Assembly (NCBI GenBank): GCA_017555105.1
Contig: JAFZHB010000019.1
Location: 22,561 to 86,560, forward strand
DNA length: 64,000 nt
Direction of reading: 5' to 3'
From: Alistipes sp.
GTDB lineage: Bacteria; Bacteroidota; Bacteroidia; Bacteroidales; Rikenellaceae
The translations under genes and the position numbers were made by a program. Position 1 is the stretch's first letter. Each line of letters begins with the position of its first letter. Of this stretch, positions 39,893-47,837 are shown piece by piece. The notes below the pieces were generated by a model. That model was not told the origin of the DNA and did no database searches. It was given only the letters and a program-made list of their open reading frames with translations.

Positions 39893-41605
39893 ATGAAGCA
39901 TCAACTTCGTAACCTCCGACAACGCTTGTGGAGAAGCCGCAGCCGCCTCACGCCGCTGCTGGCGCTCTATTTCGTGCTGTCGCTCATCCTGCCGAACTGT
40001 GTGCTGACGATCACCGAGAGCTACTCCCTCTGGTCGAAGGAGGCGGGGATCCTCCTGCCGCTGGGCTTCTACCTGATGTGGAGCGTGGCGCTGCGGCGCT
40101 CGGGTGTGATGATCTGGCTCGGCTTCCCGTTCATCTTCTTTGCCGCCTTCCAGCTCGTGCTGCTTTACCTCTTTGGCGACTCGATCATTGCGCCCGATAT
40201 GTTCACGAATGTCGTCACGACCAACCCGAACGAGGCAGGCGAACTCCTGGCCAACATCTACCCCGCCGTGGTGGGGGTCGGGGTGGTCTACCTGCCGATG
40301 CTCTGGCTCGCCTGGCGTGAGATTGCCCATCGTCACCTCCTCTCGTCGAAGGCGCGTGCCACGATTGGATTGACGGGTGCAGCGCTCTTTCTCTTGGGCT
40401 TGCTGCTGCTGTGGCCTGCCTCGCGGGTGCGCGAGGAGCGGCACATCCTGCGCGACGAGATCTTCCCGATCAATGTCGCCTACAATGTCTATCTGAGTGC
40501 TACGGAGCTGCGCAAGACGCTCCACTACGAGGAGCTGACGGCCGACTTCCGATTCGATGCCCACCGCACGGCTCAGAGCGCGGGACGCGAGCTCTATGTC
40601 TATGTCATTGGCGAGGCTTCGCGTGCGATGAGCTGGTCGCTCTACGGCTATGAGCGGGAGACTACGCCCCGCCTGGCGGAGGTGGAGGAGCTGGTGCTCT
40701 ACCGCAATGTGCTCACGCAGAGCAACACCACGCATAAGAGTGTGCCGATGATGCTCTCGTCGGTTCATCCCGCACACCACGAGGCGATCTACCACCGCAA
40801 GGGGTTGCTGGCGCTCTTCTCGGAGGCGGGATTTGAGAGTTGGTTCATCTCGAACCAGCTGCCCCAGGGGGCGATGATCGACAACCTGGCCTCGGAGGCC
40901 GACCACCTGCGCTACCTCGATGCGCCGCGTCACGACGAACAGCTTGTGGAGGCTCTGAAGGCGGTGGTGGCCGAGAGCACGGCCGAGAAGCTGATGGTGG
41001 TGCTCCACTGCTACGGCTCGCACTTCAGCTACTTCCAGCGCTACCCGCGCGACTACGCCCACTACCTCCCCGAGGGGGATGTGGCGATCCACCCGCAGCA
41101 CTACGAGGAGCTGCGCAACACCTACGACAACTCGATCCGCTACACGGACAGCGTGTTGGCCGACCTGATTGATTACCTCCGTAGCCAAGCGGAGATCACC
41201 TCGGCGCTGCTCTACTGCTCGGATCACGGCGAGGACCTCTTCGACGACGAGCGAGGTCGCTTCCTCCACGCCTCCCCCACCACGACGGCCTATCAGCTCC
41301 ATGTGGCCTCGCTGGCCTGGTTCTCGGAGCGCTATCGGGAGGCTTTCCCGGCGAAGGTGGAGGCTGCCGCAAACAACGCCCAAAAGCCCGCTACGACGCG
41401 TGCAATGTACCACACGATGGCCGACCTGGCCTCGATCGAGGGACGCTACTGCGAGCCGCAGAGCTCGTTGGCCTCCGAGGCCTATGATGCCGCTGCTCCG
41501 CGTCGCTACCTGAGTGTGCGCAGCGAGGGGATTCCCTACAGCAAAACGGGGCTGGAGGAGATCGACCTGGAGACGCTGCGTTGCGCCGGAGTGGAGATTG
41601 ACTAA
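39893..41605 (+). CDS. EptA-like phosphoethanolamine transferase
   Basis: The 570-residue inner-membrane enzyme has about five transmembrane segments in the first 180 residues and a sulfatase-fold catalytic domain outside. VYVIGEASRAMSWSLYGYER carries metal ligand Glu241, SNTTHKSVPMMLSS the Thr nucleophile (about Thr280), HCYGSHFSYFQRYP the His region, and LLYCSDHGEDLFD the Asp/His ligands. This is the architecture of lipid A phosphoethanolamine transferases (EptA/MCR class), which lower negative charge and reduce polymyxin sensitivity. The real acceptor in this organism is not known. It sits between the BamA-like and hydrolase genes. Confidence 0.85.
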   Translation: MKHQLRNLRQRLWRSRSRLTPLLALYFVLSLILPNCVLTITESYSLWSKEAGILLPLGFYLMWSVALRRSGVMIWLGFPFIFFAAFQLVLLYLFGDSIIAPDMFTNVVTTNPNEAGELLANIYPAVVGVGVVYLPMLWLAWREIAHRHLLSSKARATIGLTGAALFLLGLLLLWPASRVREERHILRDEIFPINVAYNVYLSATELRKTLHYEELTADFRFDAHRTAQSAGRELYVYVIGEASRAMSWSLYGYERETTPRLAEVEELVLYRNVLTQSNTTHKSVPMMLSSVHPAHHEAIYHRKGLLALFSEAGFESWFISNQLPQGAMIDNLASEADHLRYLDAPRHDEQLVEALKAVVAESTAEKLMVVLHCYGSHFSYFQRYPRDYAHYLPEGDVAIHPQHYEELRNTYDNSIRYTDSVLADLIDYLRSQAEITSALLYCSDHGEDLFDDERGRFLHASPTTTAYQLHVASLAWFSERYREAFPAKVEAAANNAQKPATTRAMYHTMADLASIEGRYCEPQSSLASEAYDAAAPRRYLSVRSEGIPYSKTGLEEIDLETLRCAGVEID

Positions 41606-41621
41606 AAAACCATAGAACGCT

Positions 41622-42365
41622 ATGAAACGCCTTTTGCTCTTTACGCTGACCCTGCTTGTGGCTGTGGCCGTCGAGGCCAAGCCGAAGTGGCACGAACAGT
41701 ATCGCTACGACCGCTTCAAGGTGGCCGAGCGCAGCTGCACGGTGGTGCACCCCACCACCACGCCCAATGGCCGCTGGATTGTGCGCCCTGCCTTTCTCGG
41801 GGCTTTCCCCTCGGTGGACGACGCCCTGCTGGCCAAGGGATTCACGGTGGCCTACTGCGATGTGACGCACGCCTATGCCAACCCGCGTGCCGTGGCCGAC
41901 TTCGAGGAGTTCTACCACACGATGCGCGAGCGTTACGGGCTCCGTGAGCGCTTCATCATCGAGGGCTTCAGCCGTGGCGGCTTCTTCGCCCTGACCTACG
42001 CCATCCAGCACCCCGAGCAGATCGAGAAGATCTATGTCGATGCGCCGGTGTGCGACCTGAAGAGTTGGCCCTCGCCTCAGGAGGCGAAGCTCTATGCCGA
42101 GGCGGTGCGGTTGTGGGAGGAGGCAGGTGCCTCGTTTGAGGAGCACCACGACTACCCGATCCGCCACTTCCACCGCATTGTGGAGGCGGGTATCCCCGTC
42201 ATCGTCTGCTATGGCGAGGCGGATGAGATTGTTCCCTACGAGGAGAACTTCGGCCGCATTGCCGCCCAATATGGCCGCCGCATCAAGCAGATCGGCAAGC
42301 CCGCGTGTGGCCACCACCCCCACTCGCTCGACAACCCGAAGCGAATCGTGCGCTTCTTGAAGTAG
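41622..42365 (+). CDS. Exported alpha/beta hydrolase
   Basis: The 247-residue protein has a signal peptide (MKRLLLFTLTLLVAVAVEA). The alpha/beta hydrolase fold is shown by the nucleophile elbow EGFSRGG (Ser117), GEADEIVPY (Asp201) and CGHHPHSL (His near 231). It is likely a periplasmic esterase or peptidase of unknown substrate. It is the last gene of the envelope run. Directly after its stop begins the GTCACA repeat array, with no ordinary terminator visible. Confidence 0.82.
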   Translation: MKRLLLFTLTLLVAVAVEAKPKWHEQYRYDRFKVAERSCTVVHPTTTPNGRWIVRPAFLGAFPSVDDALLAKGFTVAYCDVTHAYANPRAVADFEEFYHTMRERYGLRERFIIEGFSRGGFFALTYAIQHPEQIEKIYVDAPVCDLKSWPSPQEAKLYAEAVRLWEEAGASFEEHHDYPIRHFHRIVEAGIPVIVCYGEADEIVPYEENFGRIAAQYGRRIKQIGKPACGHHPHSLDNPKRIVRFLK

Positions 42366-42505
42366 TCACAGCTGGTCACAAAAGTCACAGCAGTCACAAA
42401 AGTCACACAAGTCACAAAAGTCACAAAAGTCACACAAGTCACAAAAGTCACACAAGTCACAAAAGTCACACTAGTCACGCCCTGTGACCGTGTGACTTGT
42501 GACTA
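42365..42505 (+). repeat. GTCACA tandem array, left arm of an inverted pair
   Basis: Twelve 9-bp units (42375-42482), mostly GTCACAAAA and GTCACACAA, follow a first GTCACA at 42365. A unique end, GCCCTGTGACCGTGTGACTT plus GTGACT, closes at 42504. The reverse complement of seven consecutive units and of the whole end piece recurs at 43145-43238. GTCACGCCCTGTGAC (42474-42488) also makes a local hairpin. The array starts on the last base of the hydrolase stop codon. Confidence 0.9.
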
Positions 42506-42560
42506 AAGGTGTGTAGTTGGGTGGGTGAGGTTAAGGTCGCTTAAACTCCACCTTCGTTTT

Positions 42561-42650
42561 TTAAGTCATCTTGACTCCTTTTAAGTCACTTTGACTGTTG
42601 TGTTCAGTCTATTAAGTGACTTAAAGTGTCTTAATTGACTTAAAGTCTTA
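42561..42650. repeat. TTAAGTCA-type repeats with perfect hairpin
   Basis: TTAAGTCA words recur in both orientations. TTAAGTCACTT (42581-42591) is the exact reverse complement of AAGTGACTTAA (42614-42624). The TCAC/GTGA core is shared with the arrays on either side. Confidence 0.65.
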
Positions 42651-42765
42651 AAGCTAAAGCTACGCCTCCCTCCGTGATGCAGCGTGACTTAAAACTTCCG
42701 TAAAGTACGCTCCCTCACGGGGGGTAGTGTGCTGCTGCCCGATTGTAGGGCAACCTACAGAGGGA

Positions 42766-42807
42766 TCATACAATATATATAGTTATTAATATATATATTT
42801 AGTATGA
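42766..42807. repeat. A/T-only palindrome
   Basis: TCATAC (42766-42771) and GTATGA (42802-42807) enclose two ATATATAT blocks around AGTTATTA, an easily melted inverted repeat in the middle of the repeat-rich gap. Confidence 0.6.
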
Positions 42808-42818
42808 TTACGATGTAG

Positions 42819-42898
42819 TATAGGTTATTTAGGTAGTATGGGTAACATAGGGTTCATCAGCATAGACCTATGTTACCTATTATACCTATATATCCTAT
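42819..42898. repeat. ACCTATT-type inverted repeat, copy 2
   Basis: GGTAACATAGG (42841-42851) pairs with CCTATGTTACC (42867-42877). Outside it TAGGTTATTTAGGTAGTAT faces TATTATACCTATATATCCTA, extending the hairpin imperfectly. It is related to the repeats at 7992 and 46211. Confidence 0.65.
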
Positions 42899-42989
42899 CT
42901 TTCCAAAGCTCCCGCTCCCGCGTAGGCTCACAATTACACCGAGTGACTCACTCGCCTACTCACCCGCTCCCGCTCACACATTCGCTTCC

Positions 42990-43124
42990 GCCTCCTCTAC
43001 GGCAGCCTCCTCTACGGCAATCTCCACTACGGTAGCCTCCACTACGGCAGCCTCCTCTGCGGCAGCCTCCACTACGGCAGCCTCCTCTGCGGCAGCCTCC
43101 TCTGCGGCAGCCTCCACTACGGCG
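42990..43124 (+). repeat. Nine 15-bp tandem repeats
   Basis: Units read GCCTCC(T/A)CT(A/G)CGGCA, nine in a row, with the third unit diverged at its first base and near its end. In one plus frame they read Ala-Ser-Ser/Thr-Thr/Ala-Ala, but the surrounding open frame (42870-43241) is low-complexity and does not look like a gene. The 1,038-bp gap 42366-43403 holds these repeats and nothing else that I can recognise as coding. Confidence 0.85.
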
Positions 43125-43144
43125 GCCTACGCAGATCACCCGTT

Positions 43145-43268
43145 AGTCACAAGTCACACGGTCACAGGGCGTGACTTTTGTGACTTGTGTGACTTTTGTG
43201 ACTTTTGTGACTTGTGTGACTTTTGTGACTGCTGTGACTAAGTGTGACTAAGTGTGACTGCCTGTGAC
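43145..43268 (-). repeat. GTCACA tandem array, right arm of the inverted pair
   Basis: 43145-43175 is the exact reverse complement of 42474-42504. Seven 9-bp units (43176-43238) repeat in order the units 42384-42446, and three 10-bp units ending GTGAC follow. The left arm has 27 bp (three units) more between end piece and shared units. Unit polarity is opposite to the left arm. Confidence 0.9.
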
Positions 43269-43403
43269 CGACGAAAAAGAGAAAAAATAGGTCGATTTGT
43301 TAAAAAAATGGTTCAAACCCTTGCAGGTTGTGATAATTTTTTTATAATTTCGTATGTATGGCCACGCAAGAAATTGAATAAAACCTTAAAAATACCTAAC
43401 ACT

Positions 43404-43508
43404 ATGAAACAGACTGCGTACGAGATGCCCACCATCGAGGTGATTGAGGTAACCGTTGAGAGTGGTTTTGCCGCCAGCACGGTTGATTTTGAGAACGGTG
43501 GCTGGTAG
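43404..43508 (+). CDS. Small peptide gene upstream of lipoprotein (34 residues)
   Basis: The peptide reads MKQTAYEMPTIEVIEVTVES then GFAASTVDFENGGW. It has the same design as the 43-residue peptide at 5273: N-terminal M-K, Tyr, Pro, an E-V-rich stretch ending V-E-S/Q-G-F-A, and a final Trp. It likewise precedes a fimbrillin-like lipoprotein, starting about 30 nt before that gene. No signal peptide is present. A weak -7-like TAATTTCG lies about 50 bp upstream. Function is unknown. Confidence 0.7.
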   Translation: MKQTAYEMPTIEVIEVTVESGFAASTVDFENGGW

Positions 43509-43540
43509 CCGTGTGTCGTGAACTTAAAAAAGCAAGGATG

Positions 43541-46117
43541 ATGAAACGCATGATAACTCTGCTGTCGGTGGCTGCGTTGGCTTCCTGCAGCACGGAGGCG
43601 CTCGAAGAGCCCTCCATTCCCGTTGCAGGTGAGCGCGTGGTCGTATCGGCCACGATTGGCGCATCGGACGGTCGTGTGGCGATGGAGGAGATCGAAGATC
43701 CCGCCGGCAACTATGTGAAGGTGAATTGGAGAAACGATGACAGCCCCGAGGAGTTTGCGGTGAAGACCGGCAGTGGCAGTCAGTCTATTGTTCACTTTGC
43801 CCAGACCGAGTCGACCGAGGACAGCCCCTCGCTCTTTGAGGGTCCATCGCTGCGGCCAGGATCGTACAAGGCCATCTACCCCCCGGAGTTTTTCGCGTAC
43901 GGTAACACGGAGATCGTTGGCAACCTGAGTCGTCAGACGGGTGAACTGACGGAGTCGCTCTGCATGATGTACGATTCGAACAGCAACGGCAAGAGCTTTC
44001 ATTTCAAGCACCAGACGGCCATCATCAACCCGACCTTCAAGGTGGGAAATCGACCGTTGGCCACCAATACGATCACCAGCGTGAAGTTGATCAGTGAGAC
44101 CATTCCGAATAAGTGTGACTATTTGCAGTGGGGAACGGTGAATGTGAATGTGGATTGCGACGCGTTGGAGGAGATCTACATCTATATAATGGCCAAGGTG
44201 GGTGTAGAGGATGTGGATCGCTCGTTTGATGTCTATGTGACGACCACCGACTCGCATAGCTACCACGGCACGCTGACCGTGCCCGAGGGCAAGCGGCTCG
44301 AGCCGGGTAAGTTCTACACGCCGACGATCGCGCTGACGGCGCCCGTCGAGCAGTTCGATATGGCCACGACCGAGCCGACGCCCGACGAGGAGATCGTGGG
44401 TGATGGTTCGGCCGAAGAGCCCTACAAGATCGCCACGGCAGGTGACCTGGCCTGGATGCTCGGCAAAGTGCAGATGGGTATGCGCTCGAACACCCACTTC
44501 CAGCTGGAGTCGAATTTTGCGATCGAGAGCGACGCGGAGCACCCCTGGACGCTGGGTAGCATTGTGAGCCCCTTCACGGGTGTGCTCGACGGCAAGGGAC
44601 ACACGATCACGGGTACTTTGGTGGCCAATCCCTCGGCCATTACGGCAGGCTTCGTGGGTGCAAACCAGGGTGAGATCAAGAACCTCCATATTGATGCTAC
44701 GGTGGTAGGCAGCGCAGCGGTCTTCGACCTGATGGGTGTAGGCATTCCGATCGGTGGCGTAGGTGCTGTAGCGGGTCTGAATCAGGGCATCGTGGATGGC
44801 TGTACGAGCAGTGGTACGGTGTGCAGCGAGCTGATGCAGGAGAATGGCCTGGTGGCCGTAGGTGGCCTGGTGGGTGTCAATCTCGGTGTGATCTCCAACT
44901 CGACCAACACGGCTGCCGTGCAGGCTGCCCCCTACGATGGTTCGCTCTTGGTGGCCATCTCGACGGCGGGCGGTATCGCGGGTGGTATTGCCGGTGGCGC
45001 AATCGTGGGCTGCACGAACAACGGAACGGTGGAGGGCGCCACTTCGTCGAATATGGATGAGGATCCCGATGAGGGTCTCTCGCTCACGGCGGGTATTGTC
45101 GGCCTCTGTATGCCGGCAGCCGATGTGCAGATCTCGGGCTGCTCGAATACGGTAGCCATCACGGGTGCAGGTACGCGCAACTACGACGCGCTGGCCAACG
45201 ACACCTACACGGCAGGCATCGTGGCCTTCATCAAGAATACGGATATGGGTGCTTCGGTCACGATCTCCGAGTGCCAGAACAGCGCTCCGATCACGGGCGG
45301 TGTCTCGGCTTACTGTGGCGACTCGTTTGTGGGTGGCATCGTGGGTGTGAACAACATGGCCAACATCTCGAATTGTGTGAATACGGCCGCTGCAACGATC
45401 ACGGCAGGTGATGCGATGGCGACCGAGACCTCGGAGCATAACTACGAGCCGGGCTACACCTACGCAGGCGGTATCGTGGCCAACCACCGCGGTCATATGG
45501 ACGATAATCAGACCTGGATTGTGACCGCTCTGCTGAGTGATTGCCAGAACTACGCTGCGGTGAATGGTCCGCTGGAGGGTGTGCGTTGCTATCTGGGTGG
45601 CATTGCAGGCTGCAACGAGGGCGGTCACGCCGTGATTGAGCGCTGCAAGAACTACGGTGCACTCACGGGTCGTGGCTCGGAGAAGACCGACAACCTCTAC
45701 CTGGCAGGCATCGTGGGCGTGAGCAATGGCAGTGCAGCGACGATCGCCTACTGCGAGAACCACGGCACGGTGACGGGCGGTATCAGCGGCTACGACAACC
45801 ACACGGCAGGTATCGCAGCCTACAGCACGGGACAGTGCAGCGAGCCCGGCTATGAGGGTTGGATCGCGCGTATCTACGGTTGCGTGAATAAGAGCACGGC
45901 GACGATCACCCCGGGTACCTACCTCGGCTATGGCAACCCCGACTACCTCGCTCAACTGTGGGCTACGGGTGGCCTGGTGGCCTATAACTGGAGCTTGGTG
46001 TGCAACTGCTGTGTCGATGAGACGAACTACGGCGATGGTCAGCTGATTGGCTATGGTACGCCTGTGGTAAGTGGCGAGCACGATGAGCAGAACCATATCA
46101 ACACGCCCGAAGCGTAA
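43541..46117 (+). CDS. Surface lipoprotein: fimbrillin-like N-terminus plus GLUG repeats
   Basis: From ATG 43541 (43538 adds one Met) the product is 858 residues. Its lipobox ALASC ends at Cys16. Residues about 20-280 form a fimbrillin-like domain (RVVVSATIGASDGRVAMEEI, YKAIYPPEFFAYG) parallel to that of the lipoprotein at 5417. The remainder is built of GLUG-type repeats rich in Gly and Cys, such as GGLVGVNLGVISNSTNTAA, GGIAGGAIVGCTNNGTV and GGIAGCNEGGHAVIERCKNYG, which fold into beta-solenoids in surface adhesins. It is probably surface-exposed and binds an unknown ligand. Base composition is like the host throughout, unlike the first lipoprotein. A terminator follows. Confidence 0.83.
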   Translation: MKRMITLLSVAALASCSTEALEEPSIPVAGERVVVSATIGASDGRVAMEEIEDPAGNYVKVNWRNDDSPEEFAVKTGSGSQSIVHFAQTESTEDSPSLFEGPSLRPGSYKAIYPPEFFAYGNTEIVGNLSRQTGELTESLCMMYDSNSNGKSFHFKHQTAIINPTFKVGNRPLATNTITSVKLISETIPNKCDYLQWGTVNVNVDCDALEEIYIYIMAKVGVEDVDRSFDVYVTTTDSHSYHGTLTVPEGKRLEPGKFYTPTIALTAPVEQFDMATTEPTPDEEIVGDGSAEEPYKIATAGDLAWMLGKVQMGMRSNTHFQLESNFAIESDAEHPWTLGSIVSPFTGVLDGKGHTITGTLVANPSAITAGFVGANQGEIKNLHIDATVVGSAAVFDLMGVGIPIGGVGAVAGLNQGIVDGCTSSGTVCSELMQENGLVAVGGLVGVNLGVISNSTNTAAVQAAPYDGSLLVAISTAGGIAGGIAGGAIVGCTNNGTVEGATSSNMDEDPDEGLSLTAGIVGLCMPAADVQISGCSNTVAITGAGTRNYDALANDTYTAGIVAFIKNTDMGASVTISECQNSAPITGGVSAYCGDSFVGGIVGVNNMANISNCVNTAAATITAGDAMATETSEHNYEPGYTYAGGIVANHRGHMDDNQTWIVTALLSDCQNYAAVNGPLEGVRCYLGGIAGCNEGGHAVIERCKNYGALTGRGSEKTDNLYLAGIVGVSNGSAATIAYCENHGTVTGGISGYDNHTAGIAAYSTGQCSEPGYEGWIARIYGCVNKSTATITPGTYLGYGNPDYLAQLWATGGLVAYNWSLVCNCCVDETNYGDGQLIGYGTPVVSGEHDEQNHINTPEA

Positions 46118-46142
46118 GCGCGAGGGGCACTGCAACAAGAAA

Positions 46143-46173
46143 GGCTGTCTGTTTATTCAGGCAGCTTTTTTTT
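46143..46173 (+). terminator. Terminator after the GLUG lipoprotein
   Basis: GCTGTCTG pairs with CAGGCAGC with one G-U pair around TTTATT, followed by eight T. Confidence 0.85.
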
Positions 46174-46210
46174 GGGGGGGGGCTTGCAAGAGCTGTGATG
46201 AGCAAGAGAT

Positions 46211-46277
46211 AATAGGTAGTATAAGTAGAATAAGTAAAATAGGTTTAATAAGTCCTATTAAACCTATTATACCTATC
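46211..46277. repeat. ACCTATT-type inverted repeat, copy 3
   Basis: AATAGGTTTAATA (46238-46250) is the exact reverse complement of TATTAAACCTATT (46256-46268), and AATAGGTAGTAT at 46211 faces ATTATACCTAT. It resembles the hairpins at 7992 and 42819. Confidence 0.65.
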
Positions 46278-46296
46278 AAACCCATTAAACCTATTT

Positions 46297-46328
46297 AATT
46301 TTGAATTTTGAATTCTAAATTTTGAATT
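46297..46328 (+). repeat. A/T-rich repeat, copy 3
   Basis: The first 29 bp match 8056-8084. As there, it follows an ACCTATT hairpin downstream of a fimbrillin-like lipoprotein gene. The 23-bp companion string of copies 1 and 2 is absent. Confidence 0.65.
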
Positions 46329-46334
46329 AAAACA

Positions 46335-46358
46335 GAAAAGGCCACCCATTGGGCAGCC
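46335..46358 (-). terminator. Terminator of the Hc1 histone gene
   Basis: On the minus strand GGCTGCCC pairs with GGGTGGCC with two G-U pairs, followed by TTTTCTGTTTT. Confidence 0.65.
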
Positions 46359-46382
46359 TATTCTTTTGCGAGCGTAGCGACC

Positions 46383-46556
46383 TTATTTCGCAGCCTCTAC
46401 CGAAACCTTGCGGAACTCCTTCATGAGCTTCGCGATCTCAAGAGCAGCCTTGCGAGCGCGCGTACCGGCAGCCTTGTTGCCCTTCTCTACCTGAGCGTTT
46501 GCATTTGCAGCAAATACCTCATACTGTGCATTGATCTGTGCTACTAATTCTTTCAT
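46383..46556 (-). CDS. Histone H1-like protein Hc1
   Basis: The 57-residue protein is basic and helical: MKELVAQINAQYEVFAANAN, then AQVEKGNKAAGTRARKAALE and IAKLMKEFRKVSVEAAK. This matches the short Hc1-type histone-like proteins of Bacteroidetes, thought to bind DNA and compact the nucleoid. The open frame runs further upstream, but a TATCTTTG promoter element (46589-46596, minus strand) lies inside that extension, so ATG 46556 is the start. It is monocistronic. Confidence 0.88.
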   Translation of the reverse strand: MKELVAQINAQYEVFAANANAQVEKGNKAAGTRARKAALEIAKLMKEFRKVSVEAAK

Positions 46557-46588
46557 TGTCTTGTGTTTTTTAAGGTTGTTATCGATTA

Positions 46589-46617
46589 CAAAGATATAAA
46601 ATCTTTCTAAAAACAAA
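46589..46617 (-). promoter_or_regulatory. Promoter of the Hc1 histone gene
   Basis: On the minus strand TTTG (46614-46617), a 17-bp spacer and TATCTTTG (46589-46596). The spacer is shorter than the usual 19-21. Confidence 0.65.
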
Positions 46618-46728
46618 CAGATTAAACAACTTTTTTCGCGCTCAAACCCCTTTTTTTGCCCCTCCGGCTCCGATTTTTCGCTCACTCGGTATGTTTTTTG
46701 CCCCTCGGCGGCTCAAAACGGAATCCCG

Positions 46729-47835
46729 ATGAACAGAATCTACCCGCTCCTCGTCGCCCTCCTCTTGGTGGGTTGCAAGGCCAAAACCGCCCTTCAGACC
46801 CCTCCGGCGCTGCGCCTCCCCGTGGCCGAGGTGGTGTGCGACACGCTGCCGCAGCGTATGCAGTTTATCTCCTACCTGCAGAGCAACTTCGATGCAGTGA
46901 TCCAGCCCCGCGTCAACGGCTTCCTCGAGAGCAAGCAGTTCTCGAACGGTATGCCCGTCAAGCGAGGGTCGGTGCTCTTTACGATCGACCGCTCGCAGTT
47001 CACCAACACGATGCTCTCGGCCGAGGCCTCGTTGCAGTCGGCGCGAGCCCAGGCTGTCGAGGCGCGCAACAACTACGAACGCGCCGTGCCGCTCGCTGCG
47101 ATGAATGCCATCTCGCGTGCCGAGCTCGATCAATACACCGCCCAGCACAAGGCTGCCGAGGCTGCCGTGCGCTCCGCGGTGCAGTCGCTCCGCAACGCCC
47201 AACTCGATGTGAGCTACACGAGGATCCTCTCCCCGATCGACGGCATCGTGGCGGGAAGCGCTGCCCACATCGGCGATTATGTGGGCCCGGGCACGGAGTT
47301 TACGGTGCTGACCACGGTCTCGAACATCGATACGATGTCGGTTGACCTGGCGATCCCGATGGCCGAATACCTCCGCTATGCGGGGGATCGGGCAACGATC
47401 TACGACAATGCAGCGCTGCTGGCCGAGATTCGCCTCACGCTGGCCGACGGCTCGCGCTACCCGACGGAGGGACACTATAAATATACGCGTAAGGATGTCT
47501 CCTCATCGACCGGTACGATTGTGCTGGTGGTCGGCTTCCCCAATCCGCAGCAGCGGCTCAAGCCCGGTCAGTTTGCACGGGTCGAGGCCGCTATCGGGGG
47601 TGCGACACCCCGCCTGCTGGTGCCGATCGAGGCGGTGAGCCAGGTGCAGGGCGTAGGCTCGGTGTGGGTGGTCGCTGCGGACAGCACGGTGCACTACCGC
47701 GAGGTTGTACCTGCCGAGCGCTACGGTGCGCTGTGGGCCATCGAGTCGGGCATCGAGGCGCACGAAAAGGTGGTGCTGGCAGGCCGACAGAAGCTCCGCA
47801 ACGGAGCGAAGATTATCCCCGTAAAGCAGCAGTAA
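46729..47835 (+). CDS. RND efflux periplasmic adaptor lipoprotein (AcrA/MexA-like)
   Basis: The 368-residue membrane fusion protein has lipobox LLVGC (Cys16). A lipoyl half-motif (IQPRVNGFLESKQFSNGMPV, KRGSVLFTID), an alpha-helical hairpin (about 90-155, SAEASLQSARAQAVEARNNY), the second lipoyl half (VSYTRILSPIDGIVAG) and a beta-barrel domain (PGQFARVEAAIGG) follow in order. It bridges the inner-membrane pump and outer-membrane channel encoded by the next two genes. The pump start is 2 nt after its stop. Confidence 0.93.
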   Translation: MNRIYPLLVALLLVGCKAKTALQTPPALRLPVAEVVCDTLPQRMQFISYLQSNFDAVIQPRVNGFLESKQFSNGMPVKRGSVLFTIDRSQFTNTMLSAEASLQSARAQAVEARNNYERAVPLAAMNAISRAELDQYTAQHKAAEAAVRSAVQSLRNAQLDVSYTRILSPIDGIVAGSAAHIGDYVGPGTEFTVLTTVSNIDTMSVDLAIPMAEYLRYAGDRATIYDNAALLAEIRLTLADGSRYPTEGHYKYTRKDVSSSTGTIVLVVGFPNPQQRLKPGQFARVEAAIGGATPRLLVPIEAVSQVQGVGSVWVVAADSTVHYREVVPAERYGALWAIESGIEAHEKVVLAGRQKLRNGAKIIPVKQQ

Positions 47836-47837
47836 GG

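Noticed and set aside
42375-42482. Regular array of direct repeats, considered as CRISPR
   Set aside because: Units are 9 bp and contiguous, with no unique spacers and no cas genes nearby.
42870-43241. 123-codon open frame over the 15-bp repeats and the right GTCACA array
   Set aside because: The translation is Ala/Ser/Thr repeats followed by Cys-Asp-Phe repeats, created by tandem DNA repeats. It starts inside a palindrome and lacks any promoter or protein-like segment.
43313-46138. 941-codon open frame antisense to the GLUG lipoprotein
   Set aside because: The plus-strand product has a signal peptide and repeat domains; the antisense product is a His/Thr/Arg-rich shadow.
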